Shown piece by piece: positions 1-7,124 of a DNA stretch of 11,037 nt. The translations under genes were made by a program, and so were the position numbers. The stretch's first letter is position 1. Every line of letters begins with the position of its first letter. The notes beneath the pieces were generated by a model. The model was given only the letters and a program-made list of their open reading frames with translations. It was not told the DNA's origin and did not search any database. The stretch is from Actinomyces viscosus (GTDB taxonomy: Bacteria > Bacteroidota > Bacteroidia > Flavobacteriales_D > Crocinitomicaceae): positions 1-11,037 of the forward strand of contig CALPVI020000032.1 of NCBI GenBank assembly GCA_943326975.2. Reading direction: 5' to 3'.

Positions 1-81
1 AAATCCAGGTAACCATTTTAATAATTTCGGATTCTTACTCGCAATCAACTTTTTAAGGTCTATGTACTTTTGTTCTTCCAT
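1..81 (-). CDS. N-terminus of a probable lysophospholipid acyltransferase (partial)
   Basis: Reading leftward from an ATG at 81-79 gives 27 open codons that run off the left edge. The peptide starts MEEQKYIDLKKL and contains KNPKLLKWLPGF. From memory this resembles the start of Bacteroidota proteins annotated as 1-acyl-sn-glycerol-3-phosphate acyltransferase (PlsC-like), where a short 'KxPKLxKWLPxF' segment precedes the acyltransferase domain. The catalytic HX4D motif would lie outside the window, so the function is inferred only from this N-terminal similarity. The start is supported because the frame upstream meets a TGA with no intervening ATG. There is no clear ribosome binding site, as elsewhere in the window. 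It is divergent from the ABC exporter genes and probably shares the 82-237 regulatory region with them. That it is a coding start is fairly safe; the family is moderate. Confidence 0.55.
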   Translation of the reverse strand, partial: MEEQKYIDLKKLIASKNPKLLKWLPGF

Positions 82-135
82 AACTAATGCGAATTTAGTT
101 GATATTTTCTTTCAAATCAGCCCCTCGATTAAGAA

Positions 136-156
136 TTATCCACAATTTGAATGTGG
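136..156. promoter_or_regulatory. DnaA-box-like 9-mer overlapping an inverted repeat
   Basis: TTATCCACA at 136-144 matches the high-affinity DnaA box exactly. Its right end forms an inverted repeat, CCACA (140-144), 7-nt spacer, TGTGG (152-156). A degraded opposite-strand box (reverse complement TAAACCACA, two mismatches) lies at 152-160. This could bind DnaA or another dimeric regulator, or be chance. A second perfect copy of the 9-mer sits inside the lptD coding region (5328-5336), which weakens the argument. There is no dnaA gene or box cluster to suggest a replication origin. Confidence 0.3.
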
Positions 157-168
157 TTTACATTAATT

Positions 169-189
169 AACAATTGACAATGAACAATT
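169..189. repeat. Three tandem heptamers (AACAATT / GACAATG / AACAATT)
   Basis: Three consecutive 7-mers fill 169-189: AACAATT, GACAATG, AACAATT. The outer copies are identical and the middle one differs at two positions. ATTAATT just before, at 162-168, may be a decayed further copy. The run is also an imperfect palindrome, ATTAATT to the left and AATTAAT to the right. Short heptamer runs of this AACAATT/GACAATT type occur between genes in some Bacteroidota and cyanobacteria (from memory). No function is established. Confidence 0.55.
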
Positions 190-237
190 AATCTTTTCAT
201 AGATATAAGGTTTAAAATATAGAGTTATCTTCGATGT

Positions 238-1176
238 ATGGAAAAAAAGATAGTAGAAGTCAGAAATATTTCTAAATCCTTTTTCAGAAAAATTGCATTA
301 GATGATGTCTCATTGAGTGTTGAAAAGGGTGAAATTTTTGGTTTACTTGGTCCAAATGGGGCAGGAAAAACAACATTGATACGTATCATAAATAGAATAA
401 TTCAGCCAGATAAAGGTTCTGTTTTTATCGATGGTGACATCTTATCTCAAAAGCATTTAGCTCAAATTGGATATCTTCCAGAAGAAAGAGGTTTATATAA
501 AACAATGACAGTTGAAAATCAAGCGATTTTCTTAGGGCAATTAAGAGGATTGTCTAAGTCTGACATTCAAACAACATTAAATTATTGGTTGGATAAATTT
601 GAAATTCAAGCTTGGAGAAAAAAGCGAATAGAGGAATTATCTAAAGGAATGGCTCAAAAGGTGCAATTTATTTGTACAGTTTTACATAATCCATCAATAT
701 TAATTTTAGACGAGCCGTTTAGTGGGTTTGATCCATTGAATGTTGAATTAATAAAACAAGAATTAATTGACATGAAAAGTAAAGGCAAAACGATTATTTT
801 GTCTTCTCATAACATGAAAAGTGTTGAAGAAATGTGTGATCGTGTCGCATTGATTCATCAATCAAAAAAAATAGCGGAAGATCGAATTTCAACTTTACAA
901 GAAGAAAGAAAAAAAGGTTTATTAGCGGTGAAATTCAAAGGTAACATGCTTTCCTTTGTCAATGCTTTATGGACGGGTTTTGAAATTATTGATAAGGAAG
1001 AGTTAGGTAATGATAGATATGTTGTGAGAGTTAAATTACGTGGAGAAAATAATTTTGATGATTTATTAAAAACGCTTATTGGACAAATAAAAATTGAGGC
1101 AGTATGGGAGGTAACTCCTTCTATGCAAGAAGTTTTTATTGATTTAGTTCAACCTGAAATTAAAGAAACACTATGA
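238..1176 (+). CDS. ABC-2 type exporter ATP-binding protein (NatA-like)
   Basis: This is the cytoplasmic ATPase of an ABC-2 exporter, expected to drive the permease encoded directly downstream. The 312 residues show Walker A GPNGAGKTT (38-46), signature LSKGMAQK (134-141), Walker B ILILDEP (154-160), a D-loop variant SGFDP (162-166) and the H-loop SH (190-191). At the Q-loop position the sequence is GYLPEERGL (78-86), with Glu in place of Gln; I recall this as usual in NatA-like ATPases. Residues from about 225 to 305 look like the C-terminal DUF4162 extension common in this subfamily. The ATG at 238 fits the conserved beginning; an ATG at 234 is out of frame. The stop overlaps the permease start (ATGA), so the two are translationally coupled. 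NatA/NatB pairs export sodium in Bacillus, but the substrate here cannot be read from the sequence. Confidence 0.93.
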   Translation: MEKKIVEVRNISKSFFRKIALDDVSLSVEKGEIFGLLGPNGAGKTTLIRIINRIIQPDKGSVFIDGDILSQKHLAQIGYLPEERGLYKTMTVENQAIFLGQLRGLSKSDIQTTLNYWLDKFEIQAWRKKRIEELSKGMAQKVQFICTVLHNPSILILDEPFSGFDPLNVELIKQELIDMKSKGKTIILSSHNMKSVEEMCDRVALIHQSKKIAEDRISTLQEERKKGLLAVKFKGNMLSFVNALWTGFEIIDKEELGNDRYVVRVKLRGENNFDDLLKTLIGQIKIEAVWEVTPSMQEVFIDLVQPEIKETL

Positions 1177-2510
1177 GAAATAGTTTATTAATAGCACTTA
1201 GAGAATGGAAAGAGCGATTGAGTACACGTTCGTTTATTCTTTTATCTCTTTTTGGTCCAATTGCCATTTTAGCAACGATTTATATTTTGTTTTCTATTGG
1301 AGGTCAATCAAAACAGCATTGGGACGTATTGATTGTAGATCCTGGAGGAATTATGGAGAATAAAATCATGGCCAGAGAGGATAAGTCAATTACTTATTCG
1401 TTTGCAGATGGATATTTAGAAATTGAAGAGTTTAAAAAAGCGAAAAAGTTTCAACGTTTTGATGCGATGTTGGAAGTAAATGAAAAAGTCTTATCAAATA
1501 AAACAGGGTTTGTTTTTTATCGTGAGAAACCTTCAACTAAAATGCAAATCAGAATTCAATATCAATTTGAAAGAAGGTTGGAGGAAGTTTTGATAAAAGA
1601 ATTTACAAAAATGAAAATCAGTGAATTCCGAAGAATAAAACAACCAATTTCATTAAATTTTAGAAATGTATACGATCCAAAAGATGAATCGTCTGATTTA
1701 AGAAGTTGGGTAGGATTCTTTTATGGAGCAATGATATTTGTATTTATATTTTTGTTTGGAATGACAATCTTGAGAAGTATTTCTAAAGAAAAAAGCAATC
1801 GAATTGTTGAAGTTTTATTAGGAAGTGTTTCTCCCAAACAACTCATGTTAGGTAAGATTATTGGTATAGGATTTGCCGCAATTTTTCAATTTTTAATTTG
1901 GATTATTGTTATTGGATTTGGTTTGTATTTTATGCGCGAAACATTGTTTCCTGACATGTTAGATGCCTCAAATTTGAATATTACTCAAATGACAGCAGAA
2001 GTTCAAAATCAAACGTACCAAGAACAATTTTTTGCGGCAAAAGAATATAATCAATTTGTTGATTTGGTGTATGATAGAATTAATTTTGAAGTGATGACCA
2101 TTTATTTTGTTTTATTTTTTATAGTAGGTTACTTTTTTTATGGCACACTATTTTCAGCAATTGGAGCAACGACTGGGTCGGAAAGTGATGGTCAACAATT
2201 CGTTTTGCCTCTTATTTTTCTTTTAATATTCGCATTGTATAGTGGTTATTATGTATTAGAAAATCCAGAGGGACCTTTAACCACTCTTTTTCAATATTTA
2301 CCTTTCACGGCTCCTGTAGTAGTGATGGTGAAATTAGCACAGGGTTATGCTCCAGGCCAATCTTATCAAATATTTTTATCATTATTATCCTTGATAATTT
2401 CTTCCTACTTTGTTTTAGGCGTAGCAAGTCGTTTATATTCAAACGGAATTCTTCAATTTGGTCATAGAATTAGATTGAAACAATTCTTTCAATGGATGAA
2501 AAAATCATAA
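1173..2510 (+). CDS. ABC-2 type exporter permease (NatB-like)
   Basis: This is the integral-membrane partner of the preceding ATPase, 445 residues. One N-terminal membrane segment (about 21-42) is followed by an extracytoplasmic domain (about 45-178). A cluster of further segments follows at roughly 180-200, 230-253, 308-332, 343-362, 372-390 and 399-419. After the second segment comes the family motif: SKEKSNRIVEVLL (204-216), then LMLGKIIG (224-231), seen in ABC2_membrane_3/NatB proteins. The large periplasmic loop between the first two segments separates it from the shorter six-helix ABC-2 permeases. A second hydrophilic stretch (about 260-305) rich in Gln, Asn and Phe has no assignment. 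Start and stop are fixed by the 4-nt overlap with the ATPase and the 1-nt gap to ppx. The substrate is unknown (ions, drugs or lipids are all possible). Confidence 0.9.
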   Translation: MRNSLLIALREWKERLSTRSFILLSLFGPIAILATIYILFSIGGQSKQHWDVLIVDPGGIMENKIMAREDKSITYSFADGYLEIEEFKKAKKFQRFDAMLEVNEKVLSNKTGFVFYREKPSTKMQIRIQYQFERRLEEVLIKEFTKMKISEFRRIKQPISLNFRNVYDPKDESSDLRSWVGFFYGAMIFVFIFLFGMTILRSISKEKSNRIVEVLLGSVSPKQLMLGKIIGIGFAAIFQFLIWIIVIGFGLYFMRETLFPDMLDASNLNITQMTAEVQNQTYQEQFFAAKEYNQFVDLVYDRINFEVMTIYFVLFFIVGYFFYGTLFSAIGATTGSESDGQQFVLPLIFLLIFALYSGYYVLENPEGPLTTLFQYLPFTAPVVVMVKLAQGYAPGQSYQIFLSLLSLIISSYFVLGVASRLYSNGILQFGHRIRLKQFFQWMKKS

Positions 2511-2511
2511 G

Positions 2512-3396
2512 ATGAAGGCAGCTGTAGTTGATTTAGGATCTAACACTTTTAATTTGTTGATTGCAAATGTTTTAGAAGATTCATTTGAAGTGTTACATTC
2601 AGATAAAGAAGGTGTTTCGATTGGAATGGGAGGTATTAATAAGCGTACAATTGCTCCAGAAGCTTTCCGGCGTGGAGTAGATTGTTTAAAGCGTTTTAAG
2701 GCGAAATGTGATGAATTTGGTGTTGAAAAGATCAATGCTTTTGGTACTTCCGCAATTCGTGACGCTGAAAATGCTTCAGATTTTATTACTGCAGTTCAAA
2801 ATGAAACTTCAATTTTAATCCGAGTGATAACAGGAGATGACGAAGCAGAATTAATTTACAAAGGAATTACGTGGTCGTATGATTTTCAGCTTCCTGCTAT
2901 GATTATGGATATTGGAGGAGGTAGTACCGAGTTCATATTTGCTAATAAAAATGGTATAATTGAAAAAGTAAGTTTGGATATAGGGATTCTTCGCATTTTT
3001 CAATTGTTCACCTTTTCAGATCCATTCAACAAGGAAGACATTCAAAAAGTGAAAGATTGGTTGGACGAAAAGTCTGGAAATTTTTTCAAGGGCAAAAAAC
3101 AGGAAGTCTTAATTGGCGCTTCAGGAACTTTTGAAACTTTCTATGAAATGATTTATCAGAAAGAATATACTGAAAAAATAAAAGCAGAAGAGGTTTCACT
3201 TGAATCACTATTAAAAGTGACAAATGATATTTTAAGTTCTACTGAAAAAGAAAGAGATACCAATGAAATGATTATCCCCATACGTAAAAAAATGGCTCCA
3301 ATTGCAGCGATAAAAGTACAATGGATAATTGAAAAATTAGGAATCAAAAGAGTTTTTATTTCACCTTGTTCACTGAAAGAAGGAGCGCTTAAATAG
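2512..3396 (+). CDS. ppx: Ppx/GppA-family phosphatase (exopolyphosphatase-like)
   Basis: This is a cytoplasmic phosphohydrolase of the ASKHA fold. It probably removes terminal phosphate from polyphosphate and/or the 5'-phosphate of pppGpp. Visible motifs are the phosphate-1 loop DLGSNTFNLLIA (7-18), GTSAIRDA (78-85), TGDDEAELIY (107-116) with a candidate catalytic acid at Glu111, the phosphate-2 loop DIGGGSTE (133-140), and IGASGT (201-206) near the hinge. At 294 residues it is the short two-lobe form without the C-terminal HD-like domains of the roughly 500-residue E. coli Ppx and GppA. Short forms hydrolyse polyP or pppGpp in other bacteria, so the substrate is open. It starts 1 nt after the permease stop and is likely co-transcribed with the exporter. 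Its 3' end faces lptD with 6 nt between stops and no visible hairpin. Confidence 0.9.
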   Translation: MKAAVVDLGSNTFNLLIANVLEDSFEVLHSDKEGVSIGMGGINKRTIAPEAFRRGVDCLKRFKAKCDEFGVEKINAFGTSAIRDAENASDFITAVQNETSILIRVITGDDEAELIYKGITWSYDFQLPAMIMDIGGGSTEFIFANKNGIIEKVSLDIGILRIFQLFTFSDPFNKEDIQKVKDWLDEKSGNFFKGKKQEVLIGASGTFETFYEMIYQKEYTEKIKAEEVSLESLLKVTNDILSSTEKERDTNEMIIPIRKKMAPIAAIKVQWIIEKLGIKRVFISPCSLKEGALK

Positions 3397-3402
3397 TTTT
3401 GA

Positions 3403-5925
3403 TTAGAAGAATAATGGAGGTTTTGTAAACGTATGTTGCAAACTATTCAACATAGAACCTGTAGCGAATATTCTAAACTGAAAATATTTATTTAATCCTG
3501 TTGGAACCCACATGAATGAAAGTCCCCAACAATGCATATCTCTTGTAAGTTCTAATCGAGTATTAACAATCTTAGCTGTTTGTAAATCTAAATTAGTTGT
3601 TCCACTTATTTTCCATCTTTTAGTAAAACTAATATCTCCATTTAACATTAAGGTATGTTTTCTTGATATTGTATTCGTTATATCAACACTGTAAATGTGC
3701 GTTAAATTAACTTTCCATGGAATTTGAAAATCTAATAATTGTTCGGGGTGCAATGAAAAATACATATAGTCTGAATTCCAATTCGTTGCTTGTTGATTGT
3801 TTGAAGTTGTATTTAACTTTTCTAAACTGTTTTTTGAAGCAAATGTGTACGTTGTAGAAATATCGTAATGATTAAATCTTCCCAATTTTTTGATTGTATC
3901 GTAAGCAAATTTAGCAATTGAAATACCATTTTCATTCCAATAATAAGGTGTGAAACGAGAATTTGAAACGATTGAAACGGCATTGAAAGGATTCGAACGA
4001 ATTACAATTGAAAAATCAGATAATTTCATTGAATCTTTAAAAAGGTTGTAATTTCCAGAAATTAAAAGTTGCTCTATCAGTTTGTATTTTTTATATCCCG
4101 TAGAATCTTTTGACGAAGCTTTTTTGAGTTCAAACGTATTATTCACACCGAATGTTATGATGCCTGAATTAGTAATATTATAAGAAGAATAAGCACTTCT
4201 TTCGAAAGGAGAATAATTAATTTTATTTCCAGAAGTATCTAAATAAGAGTATGTTTGGTTTAATTTTGGAATATAGCTAAATCCCATTGTCGGAGTTAAA
4301 ATATGTCTCAATAGCGGTTTGTTTTTTCCTGCAAATCGATAATAACTATAAAGCATAGTTGTAAGATTAGCATTAAAAGAAAGATTCTGACTAATTCCAG
4401 TTTTTTGATTTAAAACAGTAACCAAAGTATCTTTTGAGCCCAAGCTATTTGGTACAAAGCCTCTAATGATTTGTTGAAAATTAAGGTTTGATCTGTATTC
4501 AACAGAAGGAGAGAATTTTAATGTGTTTTTGAAAAAGCCAGCTGTGGTTTGAACTGAGATAGTATGTGTGGCTCCGTTAATAAATCCTTTTCCAATTGTG
4601 TTGAATTGACTTTTTTTCAAAAGAGAATCATTGAATGTTGATTGATTGATAAAGTCTAATCGATAAACCACACCAATTCTACTAAAAACTTGTTTCCATT
4701 CTTGTGTTCCTGAAATGAATTTTTTAAATGGGAAAAAACGATTTACGCTTAAATTATAAGTTGGACTTGCTAAAGTCATTAATTTTGTTTGCGTATTTTG
4801 ACGGAATGAAATTTTCATAGCCATCGTTATTGGTTTTCCAGGAAAGTTTCTGTTGATATTAATATCCGAATTATACTGGTTATTAAAGTAGTTGGTATTG
4901 TCCTGCTGATATAAATTTGTTTTTGAATTATTGTTAGAAGTAAAATTTACATTAGAACTAAATCTCCAATAAGGATTTGATTTAGGATCTGTATTATGAG
5001 TCCATCGTATTGCAATATTATTTTGATTATTATGAATTAAATAACCCATTTTGAAAAATTGATAACTTATATCAAAAGCACCATTGTGTTTATAGTTTAC
5101 TTTGTACTCCGTACTGTTTTTTAATCCCCAAGTACCTCTATTATATAAAGTTAACTTATTAGTAGTTTGCCAACTATCGTTAATTGGGGAGAAATAGCCT
5201 AAATCTTGTACACCAAAACCATAGGCTGACATTGGTATTATACTTGGGAACAACAATCCTGATTTTCTTTTTTCTTTTTGTTGGGGAATCATGCTAAAAG
5301 GTAAACCCAATGGAGTAGGTACACCTTTTATCCACAAATTCATTGGACCAGTCACAATTCTCTTTTCAGGTATCATTATTGCCTTAGAAAGTTGAAAATG
5401 AAAATGAGGTTCGTCTAAATCACATGTTGAAAAACGTCCATTTTTAAAATGAATTTGCTCATTTGAATGGCGTTTACCTTCTTCCATGTAAATACTTGCT
5501 TCAGTTTGTTTAATTTTCGCTTCTTCTATATAAACTTTTTTTGTTTCGGTATTTATTCTTAGACGTGAAGCAATCATTGATTCACTACCATCAGTGAATT
5601 CTGGAAATTCAATTTTCGTACTGTCCTTTGAATATCTATAACTTGCAGTAATTTCATTATTTGCAAGATCTATTAATATAAATCCTGCCTTCATATTTAT
5701 TCCTTCGTATTCAACTTTCGCTTGACCATATAAATAAACTTTGTTACTCGCTACATCAATGTAAAGAGAATCTTTTGCATTATAAATAAGAGGTACTTCC
5801 ATTGACTCATCATTTACATAGATTGTATCCTTATTTGATTGAGAGTAGATGCTGTTAAATTTGGAAAACAACATTATTAACAATGTGTAGAAGAAAAATA
5901 AGAATATGGAACGCTTTTTGTTCAA
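3403..5925 (-). CDS. lptD: LPS-assembly outer membrane protein LptD
   Basis: This is the outer-membrane barrel that inserts lipopolysaccharide into the outer leaflet, 840 residues. A signal peptide is evident: basic MNKKR, hydrophobic core about 7-20, likely cleavage near 28-30. An OstA/LptA-like beta-jellyroll domain follows (about 45-210), with repeated short strands such as KVYLYGQAKVEYEG (62-75). The rest is an alternating-residue barrel, and the protein ends in Phe, as outer membrane proteins usually do. There are only two cysteines: Cys168 (STCDLDEPHFHF) and Cys799 (RDMHCW). The second motif recalls the conserved C-terminal block of Bacteroidota LptD. The start is TTG (5925-5923); no in-frame ATG is found just upstream, and the first internal Met (18) would destroy the signal peptide. 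It is divergent from the amidase and convergent with ppx. Confidence 0.9.
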   Translation of the reverse strand: MNKKRSIFLFFFYTLLIMLFSKFNSIYSQSNKDTIYVNDESMEVPLIYNAKDSLYIDVASNKVYLYGQAKVEYEGINMKAGFILIDLANNEITASYRYSKDSTKIEFPEFTDGSESMIASRLRINTETKKVYIEEAKIKQTEASIYMEEGKRHSNEQIHFKNGRFSTCDLDEPHFHFQLSKAIMIPEKRIVTGPMNLWIKGVPTPLGLPFSMIPQQKEKRKSGLLFPSIIPMSAYGFGVQDLGYFSPINDSWQTTNKLTLYNRGTWGLKNSTEYKVNYKHNGAFDISYQFFKMGYLIHNNQNNIAIRWTHNTDPKSNPYWRFSSNVNFTSNNNSKTNLYQQDNTNYFNNQYNSDININRNFPGKPITMAMKISFRQNTQTKLMTLASPTYNLSVNRFFPFKKFISGTQEWKQVFSRIGVVYRLDFINQSTFNDSLLKKSQFNTIGKGFINGATHTISVQTTAGFFKNTLKFSPSVEYRSNLNFQQIIRGFVPNSLGSKDTLVTVLNQKTGISQNLSFNANLTTMLYSYYRFAGKNKPLLRHILTPTMGFSYIPKLNQTYSYLDTSGNKINYSPFERSAYSSYNITNSGIITFGVNNTFELKKASSKDSTGYKKYKLIEQLLISGNYNLFKDSMKLSDFSIVIRSNPFNAVSIVSNSRFTPYYWNENGISIAKFAYDTIKKLGRFNHYDISTTYTFASKNSLEKLNTTSNNQQATNWNSDYMYFSLHPEQLLDFQIPWKVNLTHIYSVDITNTISRKHTLMLNGDISFTKRWKISGTTNLDLQTAKIVNTRLELTRDMHCWGLSFMWVPTGLNKYFQFRIFATGSMLNSLQHTFTKPPLFF

Positions 5926-5992
5926 CTTTCTAACGTAAATTTGTAAAGTATAAATTTGAAATTTAGTACAAAACTAAAAAATTACCCTTTAA
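5926..5992. promoter_or_regulatory. Divergent promoter region between lptD and amidase, with TAnnTTTG motifs
   Basis: This 67-bp gap must drive both genes. On the plus strand, TAAATTTG occurs twice, at 5936-5943 and 5951-5958. Both are exact matches to the Bacteroidota -7 element TAnnTTTG. The second would start transcription roughly 25-30 nt before the amidase ATG. On the minus strand, TAGTTTTG (5976-5969) is also exact and suits lptD. No well-spaced TTG -33 element accompanies the 5951 or minus-strand copies. For the 5936 copy a TTG at 5918-5920 gives only 15-nt spacing. The motif is frequent by chance in such AT-rich DNA. Confidence 0.4.
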
Positions 5993-7120
5993 ATGAATAA
6001 AAATTCGAGATATAACATAAATTATACCATAATTTTTCTGTTTGCTATACTTAATTGTTTTTTTATTTTTTCTCAGGATAATTCTGCAAGTACAATAAAG
6101 ACAGTTGTAATTGATGCTGGACATGGAGGGAAAGATCCAGGCTGTCATGGTGAATCAGCTTTAGAAAAACAAGTTTGCTTGTCAATGGCATTGAAATTAG
6201 GTGAAGCTATAAAATCAAAATATCCAAATGTGAATGTAATTTTCACAAGAGACAAGGATGTTTTTGTTGAATTGGATGATCGAGCAAAAATTGCAAATAA
6301 AAATAAAGCTGATTTGTTTATCTGTATTCATGCTAATTCAGCAGCTGAAGCAGCTTTTGGAACAGAAACGTATGTTTTGGGTTTGCATAAAACGGAGGCT
6401 CAAAAGCAAATTGCTGAAAGAGAAAACTCTACGATTTACTTAGAAGATGATAAAGGTGCTAAATACAAAGATTTTGATTTGTCACCTGATGCAATTATAG
6501 CTAGACAATTACAACTATCTGTTTTTTTAGATCAATCCATCAATTTCGCATCTAAACTACAAACTGAATTTAAAAAATTAGGAAGATCTGATAGAGGAGT
6601 CCGTCAAGCAGGATTTTTAGTTTTATATAAAACTACAATGCCAAGTGTACTGATTGAAACAGGTTTTTTGACTAATAAGGCTGAAGAACGTTTTTTAGCT
6701 GATTCTACTTCACAAAGAAAAATGGCAAATTCTATGTTTGCAGCTTTTGAAAAATATAAAAATGAGATAGAAGGAATTTCTTTAAAGGGTAATGTAAAAC
6801 AAGAGATTACTGTTGTAAACAACAACAATAACAAACCTATTGATGAAAAAAATACTTCAGTTATTTTTAAGGTGCAGATTGAAACTTCTGATGTAAAAAT
6901 ATCAACTACAGATTCAAAATTTAAAGGTTTAGATGTAACAGAATATCAACAAAATAACTTGTTTAAATATACAGTAGGAACTTTCGAAAATAATTTTGAA
7001 GAAGCAAATAAATTCAAAAATGAACTACGTGAAAAAGGATTTCAACATGCATTTATTGTTGCCTTTATGAATGGGGAGCGAATTAATTTAGAAAAAGGTA
7101 TTAAATTAGCAGAAAAATAG
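5993..7120 (+). CDS. N-acetylmuramoyl-L-alanine amidase (Amidase_3) with C-terminal SPOR-like domain
   Basis: This is an exported zinc enzyme that cuts the bond between N-acetylmuramic acid and the stem-peptide L-alanine, acting on periplasmic peptidoglycan. A signal peptide covers about 1-28 (hydrophobic core 11-26, cleavage probably near FSQ). Cys22 does not sit in a good lipobox. The Amidase_3 domain spans about 36-255, with zinc ligands His44 (DAGHGG), Glu58 (LEKQ) and His113 (IHANS), and catalytic Glu222 (LIETGFLTN). An insertion at about 135-180 lies where a regulatory helix sits in AmiB/AmiC-type enzymes. An Asn-rich linker (276-280) leads to a tail, about 288-365, that looks like a SPOR domain: it includes LFKYTVGTF (323-331) and AFIVAFMNGERI (353-364). 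SPOR domains bind denuded glycan at division sites, so a role in daughter-cell separation is likely. All 375 residues look intact. Confidence 0.92.
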   Translation: MNKNSRYNINYTIIFLFAILNCFFIFSQDNSASTIKTVVIDAGHGGKDPGCHGESALEKQVCLSMALKLGEAIKSKYPNVNVIFTRDKDVFVELDDRAKIANKNKADLFICIHANSAAEAAFGTETYVLGLHKTEAQKQIAERENSTIYLEDDKGAKYKDFDLSPDAIIARQLQLSVFLDQSINFASKLQTEFKKLGRSDRGVRQAGFLVLYKTTMPSVLIETGFLTNKAEERFLADSTSQRKMANSMFAAFEKYKNEIEGISLKGNVKQEITVVNNNNNKPIDEKNTSVIFKVQIETSDVKISTTDSKFKGLDVTEYQQNNLFKYTVGTFENNFEEANKFKNELREKGFQHAFIVAFMNGERINLEKGIKLAEK

Positions 7121-7124
7121 CGTT

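Larger units (their letters stand above)
82..237. promoter_or_regulatory. Divergent intergenic region between acyltransferase-like gene and ABC exporter
   Basis: This 156-bp AT-rich gap must hold the promoters for both flanking genes. I could not find a convincing Bacteroidota promoter (TTG, about 19 nt, TAnnTTTG) on either strand. The best rightward -10-type match, TATCTTCG at 226-233, has one mismatch but is too close to the ATG at 238. The region contains a DnaA-box 9-mer, an inverted repeat and a run of heptamer repeats, listed separately. Confidence 0.4.

Noticed and set aside
78..86. Loss of the Q-loop glutamine in the ABC ATPase as a defect (residues 78-86 of the protein encoded at 238-1176)
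   Set aside because: GYLPEERGL is, as far as I recall, the common form in NatA-like ATPases, and all other ATPase motifs are intact.
82..237. A chromosomal origin of replication at the divergent spacer
   Set aside because: Only one perfect DnaA box is present, with no cluster, no dnaA or other origin-linked gene, and a second perfect box occurs inside the lptD coding sequence (5328-5336), so chance is a fair explanation.
2505..2735. Leftward open frame opposite the start of ppx
   Set aside because: It lies fully within the well-supported ppx gene on the other strand, is low in recognisable motifs, and is a frame shadow.
6811..6832. Small palindrome (TGTTGT-AA-ACAACA) and AAC repeat as a regulatory hairpin or contingency locus
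   Set aside because: It lies in the Asn-rich linker of the amidase, the units are codons for Asn, and such a short stem is expected by chance in AT-rich DNA.
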